From CAVSRC01 sp963750065 (lineage in GTDB: Bacteria; Pseudomonadota; Alphaproteobacteria; Rhizobiales; Kaistiaceae): 64,000 nt of DNA. Shown here in pieces: positions 17,054-24,769 of the stretch. Both the position numbers and the translations under genes were made by a program. The DNA is taken from contig CAVVPK010000034.1 of assembly GCA_963750065.1 (NCBI GenBank), forward strand, positions 124,001-188,000, in the 5' to 3' direction. The notes below the pieces were generated by a model. That model made no database searches. It saw only the letters and a program-made list of their open reading frames with translations, and was not told the origin of the DNA. The stretch's first letter is position 1. Each line of letters starts with the position of its first letter.

Positions 17054-17968
17054 ATGAGCCTTTCTGCCCATATTTTGCTCACCGGGCCGACCGCGAGCGG
17101 CAAGTCGCGGCTCGCGCTGGAGTTGGCGGCGCGGACCGGCGGCCTCATCGTCAACGCCAACTCCATGCAGGTTTACGGCGAACTGCGGCTGCTGACCGCG
17201 CGGCCGTCGCCGGCGGACGAGGCGGCCGTGCCGCACCGCCTCTACGGCCATGTGCCGGCGGCGACACGCTATTCGGTCGGCCGCTGGCTGGGCGATGTCG
17301 CGCCGGTGCTCGACCAGGCGCAGCGGGAGGGCCGCACGGCGATCGTGGTCGGCGGCAGCGGCCTCTATTTCAAGGCGCTGACCGAGGGCCTCGCCGCCGT
17401 GCCGGCAATCCCCGCAGAGGTGCGGGCAGCCATTCGGCAGGAGAGCGAGGGCGTCGCGACGGCTGATCTGCACGCAAGGCTGGCGGCGGTCGATCCGGAG
17501 GACGCCGCGGCGCTCCGCGCCAGCGACCGGGCGCGCATCCTCAGGGCGCTGGAAGTGGTCACGGCAACCGGTCGGTCGCTGGCCGATTGGCATCGGGTCG
17601 CCACCACGCCGCCGCTTGTCGATCCGGCAACGGCGGAGCGCATCGTGCTTGCTCCCGAGCGGGCCGTGCTTCACGCCCGCATCGCCGCCAGGGTGGAACG
17701 CATGCTGGAGGAGGGGGCACTGGCCGAGGTCGCGGCGCTTGCCAGCCTTGGCCTCGATCCGGATCTGCCGGCGATGAAGGCGATCGGCGTGCGCGAACTG
17801 ATGGCGCTTGAGGCCGGCACGCTCTCCCGCGAGCAGGCGCTGGCAACCATCGCCACCGAGACCCGCCGCTATGCCAAGCGCCAGATGACCTGGTTCCGCC
17901 ACCAGATGGCCGACTGGCCGCAGGTCGCCGACGCCTCGGCGCTTGACCTCGCCGCCACACGCTCCTAA
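17054..17968 (+). CDS. miaA: tRNA dimethylallyltransferase
   Basis: Transfers a dimethylallyl group from DMAPP to A37 of tRNAs that read UNN codons. The protein has 304 residues from ATG 17054; the frame is open from 16946, but that extension lacks family similarity and the P-loop LLTGPTASGKSRLALELA (about residues 8-25) lies at the expected place near the N-terminus. Other signatures: NANSMQVYGEL (DSMQVY-like motif with Asn for Asp), GGSGLYFKAL (about residue 104) and the C-terminal RRYAKRQMTWFRHQ. The aspartate of the usual DSRQ/DSMQ motif is Asn here (NSMQ), which is also seen in some alphaproteobacterial MiaA proteins. A leader ORF for ilvB starts ten bases after the stop. Confidence 0.94.
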   Translation: MSLSAHILLTGPTASGKSRLALELAARTGGLIVNANSMQVYGELRLLTARPSPADEAAVPHRLYGHVPAATRYSVGRWLGDVAPVLDQAQREGRTAIVVGGSGLYFKALTEGLAAVPAIPAEVRAAIRQESEGVATADLHARLAAVDPEDAAALRASDRARILRALEVVTATGRSLADWHRVATTPPLVDPATAERIVLAPERAVLHARIAARVERMLEEGALAEVAALASLGLDPDLPAMKAIGVRELMALEAGTLSREQALATIATETRRYAKRQMTWFRHQMADWPQVADASALDLAATRS

Positions 17969-17978
17969 TAGAAAGACC

Positions 17979-18032
17979 ATGACTCAGGAACTGCTCGTAA
18001 TCGGCACGCGCATCGGCGAGGCGACCCTATAG
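17979..18032 (+). CDS. candidate ilvB leader peptide (Leu-Leu-Val-Ile cluster)
   Basis: A 17-codon ORF, MTQELLVIGTRIGEATL, starting at ATG 17979 with a GAAAG ribosome site six bases upstream and ending with TAG at 18030-18032. It holds Leu-Leu-Val-Ile in a row (codons 5-8), plus another Ile and a Leu: seven... precisely six of 17 residues are branched-chain amino acids made by the downstream pathway. A hairpin followed by a run of T's lies 30 bases downstream. This is the layout of transcription attenuation by ribosome stalling at charged-tRNA shortage, as known for ilv and leu leaders in Proteobacteria. Being only ten bases after miaA, it could instead be chance; the mechanism is inferred. 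Confidence 0.65.
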   Translation: MTQELLVIGTRIGEATL

Positions 18033-18062
18033 GTTGCCGCGGGTAAGCTGGTGCGCGAAAAC

Positions 18063-18085
18063 AGGCCCTTCAGGGGCCTTTTTTA
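18063..18085 (+). terminator. attenuator or miaA terminator hairpin upstream of ilvB
   Basis: AGGCCC, a four- to five-base loop, GGGCCT and then six consecutive T's (18079-18084) form a classical intrinsic terminator. It lies 30 bases after the leader ORF stop and about 140 bases before the ilvB ATG, so it can act as an attenuator; it could also simply end the miaA transcript. Confidence 0.8.
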
Positions 18086-18222
18086 TTGCCGCAACGGCTG
18101 GTCTTCGTCGCCCCAGCGAAGATCAGGGTCCATAAGGGCCGGGATCTGGCGGTCGGGCGGGGCGCGAAAAGAGTTCCGGCGCAGGCGACATGCCGGAGAC
18201 AATGCGAGGGTGAGGAAGTGCG

Positions 18223-20004
18223 ATGAAACGGCAGAGCGAAAGCCGCCAGATGACGGGCGCCAATATGGTCGTCCAGGCCCTGATCGACCATGGCGTCACC
18301 GATCTCTTCGGTTATCCGGGCGGCTCGGTCCTGCCGATCTACGACGAAATCATCCAGCAGGATGCGATGCGGCATATTCTTGTGCGCCACGAGCAGGGCG
18401 CTGGCCATGCCGCCGAGGGTTATGCTCGCTCGACCGGCAAGCCGGGCGTCGCGCTGGTCACCTCCGGACCCGGCGCCACCAACATGGTCACGCCGCTTAC
18501 CGACGCGTTGATGGATTCCGTCCCGATGGTGTGCATCACCGGCCAGGTGCCGACCCACCTCATCGGCAGCGACGGCTTTCAGGAAGCCGACACCGTCGGC
18601 ATCACGCGCCCGTGCACCAAGCACAACTGGCTGGTCCGCGACGTCAACGATCTCGCCCGCGTCCTGCACGAAGCCTTCTACGTTGCCACCCACGGCCGGC
18701 CCGGGCCCGTGCTGGTCGACATCCCCAAGGACGTGCAGTTTGCCACTGGCACCTACGTTCCGCCCGGCGAAATCACGCACAAGACCTACCATCCGCGCAT
18801 GGACGGCGACGCGCGTGCCATCCGCGCCGCGGTCGAGCTGATGGCCAAGGCCAAGAAGCCGGTCTTCTATACCGGTGGCGGGGTCATCAATTCCGGCCCG
18901 CGCGCCGTGGCGCTGCTGCGCGAACTGGTGAGACTCACCGGCTACCCGATCACCTCGACCTTGATGGGACTCGGCGCCTATCCGGCCTCCGACCCACAGT
19001 GGCTGGGCATGCTCGGCATGCACGGCACCTACGAGGCCAACAACACCATGCACGATTGCGATCTGATGATCGCCATCGGCGCCCGCTTCGACGACCGTAT
19101 CACGGGCCGGATCAACGCTTTCTCGCCGGGCTCGCGCAAGATCCACGTCGATATCGATGCCTCGTCGATCAACAAGAACATCCACGTCGATGTGCCGATC
19201 GTCGGCGATGTGGCGCACGTTCTGGAGGCGATGCTGGCCGAGTGGAAGCGCATACACGCGCGGCCGGACAAGGCGGCGGCCAAGACATGGTGGACCCAAA
19301 TCGACAAGTGGCGCGCGCGCAATTGCCTCGCCTACCAGCCGAACAACGACATCATCATGCCGCAATATGCCGTCGAGCGGCTCTACGCGGCGACCAGGGA
19401 CAAGGATACCTACATCACCACCGAGGTCGGCCAGCACCAGATGTGGGCGGCGCAGTTCTACAAGTTCGAGGAGCCCAACCGCTGGATGACATCCGGTGGC
19501 CTCGGCACGATGGGCTACGGCCTGCCGGCAGCGGTCGGCGTGCAGGTGGCGCATCCCGACAGCCTGGTCATCGACATCGGCGGCGATGGTTCGGTGCTGA
19601 TGACCATGCAGGAGATGTCGACGGCGGTGCAGCACGACCTGCCGATCAAGATATTCATCCTCAACAACCAGTATCTCGGCATGGTGCGCCAATGGCAGGA
19701 ACTGCTGCACGGCAACCGGCTGTCGCACTCCTACATGGATTCGCTGCCGGACTTCGTGAAGCTGGCGGAAGCCTATGGCGGCGTCGGCATACGCTGCGAC
19801 AAGCCGCGCGATCTCGACGGCGCCATCGCCGAGATGATTTCGGTCAAAAGGCCGGTGATCTTCGACTGTCGCGTGGCGGCGCTGGCCAACTGCTTCCCGA
19901 TGATCCCCTCGGGCAAGGCGCATAACGAGATGCTGCTCGGCGACGCGGTCAGCCCCGAGACGATCGGCAATGTGATCGGCGCTGAAGGCAGGATGCTGGT
20001 GTGA
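18223..20004 (+). CDS. ilvB: acetolactate synthase large (catalytic) subunit
   Basis: Thiamine-diphosphate enzyme making acetolactate from two pyruvates (valine and leucine route) or acetohydroxybutyrate from pyruvate and 2-ketobutyrate (isoleucine route). The 593-residue protein shows the catalytic glutamate in VRHEQGAGHAAEGYAR (about residue 55), a FAD-binding central domain, and the ThDP motif GDGSVLMTMQEMSTAV ending in ILNNQYLGMV (about 460-490). The ATG at 18223 follows GAGGAAG. It is the first gene of a unit that continues with an overlapping threonine-dehydratase-like gene and the regulatory subunit gene ilvN, and it is preceded by a candidate attenuator. The gene could equally be named ilvI; ilvB is used for the catalytic subunit. 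Confidence 0.97.
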   Translation: MKRQSESRQMTGANMVVQALIDHGVTDLFGYPGGSVLPIYDEIIQQDAMRHILVRHEQGAGHAAEGYARSTGKPGVALVTSGPGATNMVTPLTDALMDSVPMVCITGQVPTHLIGSDGFQEADTVGITRPCTKHNWLVRDVNDLARVLHEAFYVATHGRPGPVLVDIPKDVQFATGTYVPPGEITHKTYHPRMDGDARAIRAAVELMAKAKKPVFYTGGGVINSGPRAVALLRELVRLTGYPITSTLMGLGAYPASDPQWLGMLGMHGTYEANNTMHDCDLMIAIGARFDDRITGRINAFSPGSRKIHVDIDASSINKNIHVDVPIVGDVAHVLEAMLAEWKRIHARPDKAAAKTWWTQIDKWRARNCLAYQPNNDIIMPQYAVERLYAATRDKDTYITTEVGQHQMWAAQFYKFEEPNRWMTSGGLGTMGYGLPAAVGVQVAHPDSLVIDIGGDGSVLMTMQEMSTAVQHDLPIKIFILNNQYLGMVRQWQELLHGNRLSHSYMDSLPDFVKLAEAYGGVGIRCDKPRDLDGAIAEMISVKRPVIFDCRVAALANCFPMIPSGKAHNEMLLGDAVSPETIGNVIGAEGRMLV

Positions 20005-20030
20005 CCCAGGCGGGGCGACGCGAGGGCGCC

Positions 20031-21044
20031 ATGTTTACCTTGCAGGATCTCGAGGCGGCGCATCGGCTGGTGGGCGCCGTGCTGTCGCCGACGGCGCAGC
20101 ACCGTTGGCCGCTGCTTGCCGGACGGCTGGGAACCGACGTCGTGGTCAAGCACGAGAACCATCAGGCGACCGGCGCCTTCAAGGTGCGCGGCGGCCTGGT
20201 CTATGTGGACCGCATGAAGCGCGAACGACCGCATGTCGCCGGGCTGGTCTCGGCGACGCGCGGCAATCACGGCCAGAGTATCGCCTTTGCCGGGCGCCGC
20301 CATGGCGTGCCGGTGACGATCTTCGTGCCGCACGGCAATTCGCTTGAGAAAAACCGGGCGATGCGGGCCTTCGGGGCCGAGGTGGTTGAGGCCGGCAACG
20401 ATTTCGATGCGGCCAAGGATGCGGCGAAGAGTTTCGCCGTGGACAACGCCCACGAGCTGGTGCCATCGTTCCATCGCGACCTTGTGCTCGGCGTGGCGAC
20501 CTATGCGCTCGAGCTGTTGACGGCCGAGCCCGAGCTCGACACGCTCTATGTGCCCGTCGGTCTCGGCTCGGGTATCTGCGGCTGCATCCAGGCGCGCGAT
20601 CTGCTTGGTCGCAAGACCGAGATCGTCGGCGTCCAGGCGAGCGCAGCGCCGGCCTATGCGCTGTCGTTCGAACTGGGGCATGTGGTGACGACGCCGACCT
20701 GCGACACGCGCGCCGACGGCATTGCGGTGCGGGTGCCCGACGACAAGGCGCTCGCTTGTATCCGGCGTGGCGCGGCGCGGATCGTCCAGGTCAGCGACGA
20801 CGAGATCTCCGAGGCCATCGGCATCTACTGGACCGATACGCACAACCTGGCCGAAGGTGCGGGCGCGGCGCCGCTGGCGGCGGCGCTGAAGGAGCGCGGT
20901 CGGCTCAACGGCCGCACGGTCGGTCTGGTGCTCTCCGGCGGCAATATCGACATGGCGTTGTTCAGCGAATGGGTGGCGGCGCGTCGGCGTTCCGGCGACG
21001 TGCAAGCCCGCGAGAACAGGGTGCAGGGTACCGCCGTCGCGTGA
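20031..21044 (+). CDS. threonine/serine dehydratase-like PLP enzyme
   Basis: A fold-type II pyridoxal-phosphate enzyme, 337 residues from the ATG at 20031 (347 from a GTG at 20001 that overlaps the ilvB stop as GTGA). The PLP lysine lies in HQATGAFKVRGGLVY; SATRGNHGQSIAFAGRRHGV is the Asn-containing cofactor loop; VPVGLGSGICG is the phosphate cup; and LVLSGGNID closes the site with a serine. It resembles threonine dehydratase catalytic domains but lacks the C-terminal ACT-like regulatory domain of biosynthetic IlvA. Placed between ilvB and ilvN, it would supply 2-ketobutyrate for acetohydroxybutyrate synthesis; that role is inferred from context. Serine dehydratase or hydroxyaspartate dehydratase activity is an alternative. 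Confidence 0.85.
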   Translation: MFTLQDLEAAHRLVGAVLSPTAQHRWPLLAGRLGTDVVVKHENHQATGAFKVRGGLVYVDRMKRERPHVAGLVSATRGNHGQSIAFAGRRHGVPVTIFVPHGNSLEKNRAMRAFGAEVVEAGNDFDAAKDAAKSFAVDNAHELVPSFHRDLVLGVATYALELLTAEPELDTLYVPVGLGSGICGCIQARDLLGRKTEIVGVQASAAPAYALSFELGHVVTTPTCDTRADGIAVRVPDDKALACIRRGAARIVQVSDDEISEAIGIYWTDTHNLAEGAGAAPLAAALKERGRLNGRTVGLVLSGGNIDMALFSEWVAARRRSGDVQARENRVQGTAVA

Positions 21045-21108
21045 AAAGCGGGACGGCAGGCAGATCGTCAAAGCGGGGATGACCCCGGCAAGTGAAGGCA
21101 GGGCTAGC

Positions 21109-21735
21109 ATGACCAAGGCGCCGAAAGTGGCGACGAAACGCAAGACCACGGCCAAGAAGCCGCAGGCGGCAGCGGCTCCTCAGGTGAGCGGCGAACCGCC
21201 GGCATCGGCCTATTTCATTGAGGAGACCCACGACCGTCCCGAGACCCACACGCTGTCCGTGGTGGTCGACAACGAGCCGGGCGTGCTCGCCCGGGTCGTC
21301 GGCCTGTTCTCGGGGCGGGGCTATAACATCGACAGTCTCACCGTTTCCGAGACGGAGCACACCAAGCACCTGTCGCGCATCACCATCGTGACGTCGGCGA
21401 CCCCCATGGTGCTCGCACAGATCAAGAACCAGCTCGCCCGCCTGGTGCCGGTGCACACCGTCACCGACCTGACGGTCGCCAACAACCGGCCGATCGAACG
21501 CGAGCTGGCGCTGGTCAAGGTCGTTGGCACGGGCAATTCCCGGGTCGAGGCGCTGCGTCTCGCCGACGCCTTCAAGGCGACGGTGATCGATGCCAGCGTC
21601 GGCCATCTCATCTTCGAGGTGACCGGGCGGTCGAGCAAGATCGAGCAGCTCATCGCCGTCATGGCGCCGCTCGGTCTGGTCGAGGTCTGCCGTACCGGCA
21701 TCGCCGCCATCAGCCGCAGGGCGGAGGTGGGCTAG
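21109..21735 (+). CDS. ilvN: acetolactate synthase small (regulatory) subunit
   Basis: Regulatory subunit that activates the IlvB enzyme and mediates valine feedback inhibition through its ACT domain. With the ATG at 21109 it has 208 residues; an in-frame ATG at 21079 would add ten. Residues 1-45 form a basic, alanine-rich extension (KVATKRKTTAKKPQAAAAPQ) common in Rhizobiales, then the ACT domain starts at THTLSVVVDNEPGVLARVVG with GLFSGRGYNIDSLTV, and the C-terminal domain includes VKVVGTGNSRVEALRLADAF and HLIFEVTGRSSKIEQL. It completes the ilvB unit; symbol ilvH is an equivalent name. Confidence 0.96.
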   Translation: MTKAPKVATKRKTTAKKPQAAAAPQVSGEPPASAYFIEETHDRPETHTLSVVVDNEPGVLARVVGLFSGRGYNIDSLTVSETEHTKHLSRITIVTSATPMVLAQIKNQLARLVPVHTVTDLTVANNRPIERELALVKVVGTGNSRVEALRLADAFKATVIDASVGHLIFEVTGRSSKIEQLIAVMAPLGLVEVCRTGIAAISRRAEVG

Positions 21736-21760
21736 GGCTAGGACGCCTCCCTTTCTGCTC

Positions 21761-22357
21761 ATGTCACACGAGTTGCTGATCGCCTTCGTCGTCTTCGCCG
21801 TGGCGACGTTGTTCACGCCCGGGCCGAACAACATCATGTTGATGGCCTCAGGCCTGAATTTCGGCCTGTCGCGCACGCTGCCGCACGGCTTCGGCGTGCC
21901 ACTCGGCTTCGGCTTCATGGTGCTGGTCATCGGTTTCGGCCTCGGCGCGTTCTTCGCCGCCTTCCCGATCGCCTATCAGGTGCTGAAATATGTCGGCGCC
22001 GCCTATCTGCTCTATCTCGCCTGGCGCATCGCCATCGCCACCAGCGCCCACGGCAACAACGCTCGGGCGCGACCCTTCACCTTCCTCCAGGCGGTCGCCT
22101 TCCAGTGGGTCAACGCCAAGGCCTGGGTGATGGCGATCGGCGCCGTCACCGCCTATGCGGGCATCACCGCCTTCCCACTCAACACGATCCTGATCGCCGC
22201 CATCTTCACCGTGCTCGGCACGGCATCGTCCTTCACCTGGGTGTTCTTCGGCACGGGGCTGAAGAGAGTAGTCAACGATCCACGCTCGATCCGCATCTTC
22301 AACCTGGTGATGGCGGCGCTGCTGGCTGCATCCCTGATCCCGGTCTTCCTCGAATAG
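21761..22357 (+). CDS. LysE/RhtB-family amino acid exporter
   Basis: A 198-residue inner membrane exporter with six hydrophobic segments. The family signature FTPGPNNIMLMASGLNFG occurs at residues 18-35; QWVNAKAWVMAIGAVTAY (about 110-127) is the second conserved region, with the asparagine-alanine-lysine-alanine-trp pattern. Members export amino acids such as lysine, threonine or homoserine lactone-type compounds. It begins only 26 bases after ilvN in the same direction, so it may be the last gene of the branched-chain unit and could relieve excess of a pathway product; the substrate is inferred, not shown. Confidence 0.9.
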   Translation: MSHELLIAFVVFAVATLFTPGPNNIMLMASGLNFGLSRTLPHGFGVPLGFGFMVLVIGFGLGAFFAAFPIAYQVLKYVGAAYLLYLAWRIAIATSAHGNNARARPFTFLQAVAFQWVNAKAWVMAIGAVTAYAGITAFPLNTILIAAIFTVLGTASSFTWVFFGTGLKRVVNDPRSIRIFNLVMAALLAASLIPVFLE

Positions 22358-22687
22358 AGGGTCGCTTTCCGTCCAGCTGGCGGGGCGGGGGCTTGACCGC
22401 CTGTTCAGTGTTTGTTCCAGGGTGCGGAGGGGTTGCCAAGGCCCCCCGCTCCGTGCCTATCTGACTTCAGTGGCGGCCGACCTGCCGGCCGCTTCCCCGA
22501 TCTCGCCCCTCCCTGAAAAGTGATCGAGACCGGCCCTTGTAGTGGGGGCGGCTTCTGCTTTAAAAAATTGTCATAACCATTTCATATCGTTCTGTATTAT
22601 TCTTTCAATAGGGGGCTGCCGCGACCGATTGTCGGACGTGTGCTGGCTTCGATCCGTGGCAGTATCGGGCCAAGGAGGGTTCTGACA
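22358..22687. other. intergenic region with AT-rich promoter-like stretch
   Basis: No gene is seen. The first 200 bases are GC-rich. From about 22558 to 22612 the sequence turns strongly AT-rich for this genome (runs of A, TTGTCA at 22568-22573, TATTAT near 22596), consistent with the promoter of the caspase-like gene. The -35/-10 spacing of those exact hexamers is longer than ideal, so the precise promoter is unresolved. Confidence 0.5.
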
Positions 22688-23356
22688 TTGGCGGCTACAC
22701 GTCATCTCGGTCTGGGGGTCATCGAGACCCGCTGGTTCGACGACGGGCACCACACGGTGCGGCCGCTGTTCGAGTTCCTCTCCTATGCGCTCAAGGACCG
22801 TTCCGACGCCTTCACCTACGAGCGTTTCGTCGGCGCCGATTCCTTCCGCGATGCGGTGCGCTTCATCATGTCGGGCCCGGACGTCGACTTCCTCTATGTC
22901 GCCGCTCATGGCGACTTCGGCAGGATCTCGGCGCCGGACGGCTCCGGCATGTCGCGCACCTTCCTGCGCAACACCTTCGTCGACGCCAATCGCGGCCGGC
23001 GGCGCCGGCTGAAAGGCGTCATGTTCGGCTCGTGCAAGTTTGGCGAAGCCGACACTCTCATCGAGATCATGCGGCCAGCCAAGATCCGCGGCGAGGAGAT
23101 CGGAAACCGGCTGCAGTGGGTCGCCGGCTACGGCCGAGAGATCGATTACACACGCTCGTCGCTGCTCGATATCTATTTCTACGATATCTTTTTCCGCACC
23201 GGCGGGCGCGACGAGATCACACGCGTGCGCAAGACGCTGGAGCGCCTCGACAAGAGCCTGCCGGGGCTGATCGAGGGGCTGGCGCTGAGGGTCGTCGGCC
23301 GCCAGCCGCGCGGCCGCTATCGCGATCTGGTGAGCGGCGAATACCTCGTCGACTGA
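22688..23356 (+). CDS. predicted caspase-like (CHAT/C14-fold) cysteine-protease-type protein
   Basis: A 222-residue protein from a TTG at 22688 that is preceded, nine bases away, by a near-perfect AAGGAGGG ribosome site; a GTG at 22640 gives 238 residues. I do not recognise a named family. The strand-loop pattern matches the caspase fold: hydrophobic strand DFLYVAAHGDFG with His74, then GVMFGSCKFGE with Cys116, and after that LQWVAGYGREID followed by an aromatic helix (LLDIYFYDIFF), as in CHAT domains. The His-Gly and Ser-Cys contexts are those of the catalytic dyad. There is no signal peptide or membrane segment. A DUF2461 gene follows after ten bases. The proposed protease activity is inference from motif spacing. 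Confidence 0.65.
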   Translation: MAATRHLGLGVIETRWFDDGHHTVRPLFEFLSYALKDRSDAFTYERFVGADSFRDAVRFIMSGPDVDFLYVAAHGDFGRISAPDGSGMSRTFLRNTFVDANRGRRRRLKGVMFGSCKFGEADTLIEIMRPAKIRGEEIGNRLQWVAGYGREIDYTRSSLLDIYFYDIFFRTGGRDEITRVRKTLERLDKSLPGLIEGLALRVVGRQPRGRYRDLVSGEYLVD

Positions 23357-23366
23357 GGAGGGGCAG

Positions 23367-24041
23367 ATGGGGGGATTCAAGGGTTTCGGGCCGAAGGCGC
23401 TGGCTTTCTTCACCGCCCTCAAGTTTCACCAGGACAAGGCGTGGTTCGAGGACAACCGGGCGCTCTACCAGAGCGACGTGTTCGAGCCGATGGTGGCACT
23501 GCTCGATGACCTCAGCGAGGCATTGGCCGCCAAGAAGATTCCGCTCAAAGCGGATGGCAAGCGCTCGATCTTCCGCATCCATCGCGACGTTCGCTTCGCC
23601 AAAGACAAGAGCCCCTACAAGACCCATTGCGGGGCAACGCTGACCCGCACCGGGGGAAAGATGGAGCAGGGCCTCGTCTATCTGCACATCGATCCGGAAG
23701 GCTGCTTCGTGGCAGCCGGATTCCACATGCCGGAGCCGGCGCAGCTCACCAGGCTGCGTCAGGCGATCGCCGCCAAGCCGGCGCGGTTCAAAGCGGTGGA
23801 GACGGCGCTGGCCAAGGGCAAGCTGGCACTCACCAGCGAGTCTCAGCTCAGCCGCGTGCCACGCGGCTTCGAGGCGTTGAAGGGCGGGCCGCTCGACGGC
23901 GTCGTCCGCCTCAAATCCTTCCTCGTCGAGGAACCCCTGTCGGAGGCTCAGATCAGAAGCCCCAAACTCACCGAGCGGATCGTCGACTTCGCCCGGCGCG
24001 CCCGCCCGCTGCTCGATTTCGGCTGGGCGGCGCTCGACTGA
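23367..24041 (+). CDS. DUF2461 (TIGR02453) family protein
   Basis: A 224-residue conserved protein of unknown function. The family pattern is clear: GFGPKALAFFTALKFHQDKA at the N-terminus, WFEDNRALYQSDVFEPM, then IFRIHRDVRFAKDKSPYKTH (about 68-88), GLVYLHIDPEGCFVAAGFH and a C-terminal region with RGFEALKGGPLD. DUF2461 proteins are cytoplasmic and widespread, with no established reaction. The start codon is ten bases after the caspase-like gene's stop and follows a GGAGGGG site, so the two genes are probably co-transcribed. No link to a known defence or proteolysis system is established. Confidence 0.9.
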   Translation: MGGFKGFGPKALAFFTALKFHQDKAWFEDNRALYQSDVFEPMVALLDDLSEALAAKKIPLKADGKRSIFRIHRDVRFAKDKSPYKTHCGATLTRTGGKMEQGLVYLHIDPEGCFVAAGFHMPEPAQLTRLRQAIAAKPARFKAVETALAKGKLALTSESQLSRVPRGFEALKGGPLDGVVRLKSFLVEEPLSEAQIRSPKLTERIVDFARRARPLLDFGWAALD

Positions 24042-24156
24042 GCCGGCTGCCGCGCCCACGACAATTCGCCTTAAATGCGCGCCCTGCGGGTAAGGCCATA
24101 GTCGGCCGTTAAGCCTAGCGTCGTTCTCCTGTGGATAACGTCAGCGGGCTGGTCGC

Positions 24157-24510
24157 ATGGGCTGGGTAAAACGTTTGGCCGCAATTGCTGTGGCATCACT
24201 GGCGGTTGCGGGCGCAATACCGGCAGCGGGCGCCGCCGAGCTGATCGCAGTCGAACTCGACCGCTGTCCGGTCTGCCTGCGCTTCGATGCGACGGTCGCG
24301 CGTTCTTATGCCAGCAGCCCGCAGGGGCGGGCCGCGCCGTTGCAGCGCGTCAATGCCGCCCGCGGTTTGCCGCCAGATCTGGCGGACATTCGCGTGGTCC
24401 CGACCTTCGTCCTGCGCGTCAAGGGACGAGAGGTCGGCCGCATCATCGGCTTCGGCAATCCGGCGTCGTTCTACCGCAATGTCGACAGACTTCTGGCGGC
24501 GGCGAAATAA
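24157..24510 (+). CDS. exported thioredoxin-like protein with CPVC motif
   Basis: A 117-residue protein with a signal peptide (KRLAAIAVASLAVAGAIPAA, cleavage near AGA-AE). The mature part starts with a strand (LIAVELDRC), a CPVC active-site-like motif (Cys39 and Cys42 approximately), and later VVPTFVLRVKGREVGRIIGF, where the proline corresponds to the cis-proline that precedes strand 3 in thioredoxins. This is the compact thioredoxin fold of periplasmic disulfide reductases, though shorter than TlpA or SoxW. It is not obviously in an operon. Target proteins are unknown. Confidence 0.75.
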   Translation: MGWVKRLAAIAVASLAVAGAIPAAGAAELIAVELDRCPVCLRFDATVARSYASSPQGRAAPLQRVNAARGLPPDLADIRVVPTFVLRVKGREVGRIIGFGNPASFYRNVDRLLAAAK

Positions 24511-24541
24511 GTCTGTCCTTTTGTCGAAACGTCAGGTTGCA

Positions 24542-24559
24542 CAACACACTAGTGGGTTG
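24542..24559. promoter_or_regulatory. candidate lux-box-like dyad upstream of luxR
   Basis: CAACACACTAGTGGGTTG is an 18-base inverted repeat with seven of eight arm positions paired and a TA centre, the size and symmetry expected of a LuxR-type binding site. It lies 16 bases upstream of the -35 of the predicted luxR promoter. Assignment rests only on symmetry and position. Confidence 0.45.
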
Positions 24560-24575
24560 CCTGTGACCTCGATCA

Positions 24576-24603
24576 TTGCCGGTCGACAGATATCGTCTAG
24601 ACT
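24576..24603 (+). promoter_or_regulatory. predicted sigma-70 promoter of luxR
   Basis: TTGCCG (24576-24581) and TAGACT (24598-24603) are separated by 16 bases, within a locally AT-richer stretch, 167 bases before the luxR ATG. Both hexamers are only partial matches to consensus. Confidence 0.4.
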
Positions 24604-24769
24604 AGCAAGGGTGAGGCGTGCGGATAGCGGCCAGGAGCGGGCCGGCTCACCGGACTATTGGTGTTTTGCTGAAAGCGACCTGCGTTGATGCAGTCGGGGT
24701 CGCGAGGAAAAGGACTCGCAGTGCCCCAGGGCAATTGACGTAGCGGTCGCGGGCGGTCGACGGGGATTC

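Noticed and set aside
15542..17980. 812-codon minus-strand frame extending trpB2 upstream into miaA
   Set aside because: The upstream part is antisense to miaA. A start at 16906 gives the known TrpB2 N-terminus, MSDTYKYLLPEERIPR.
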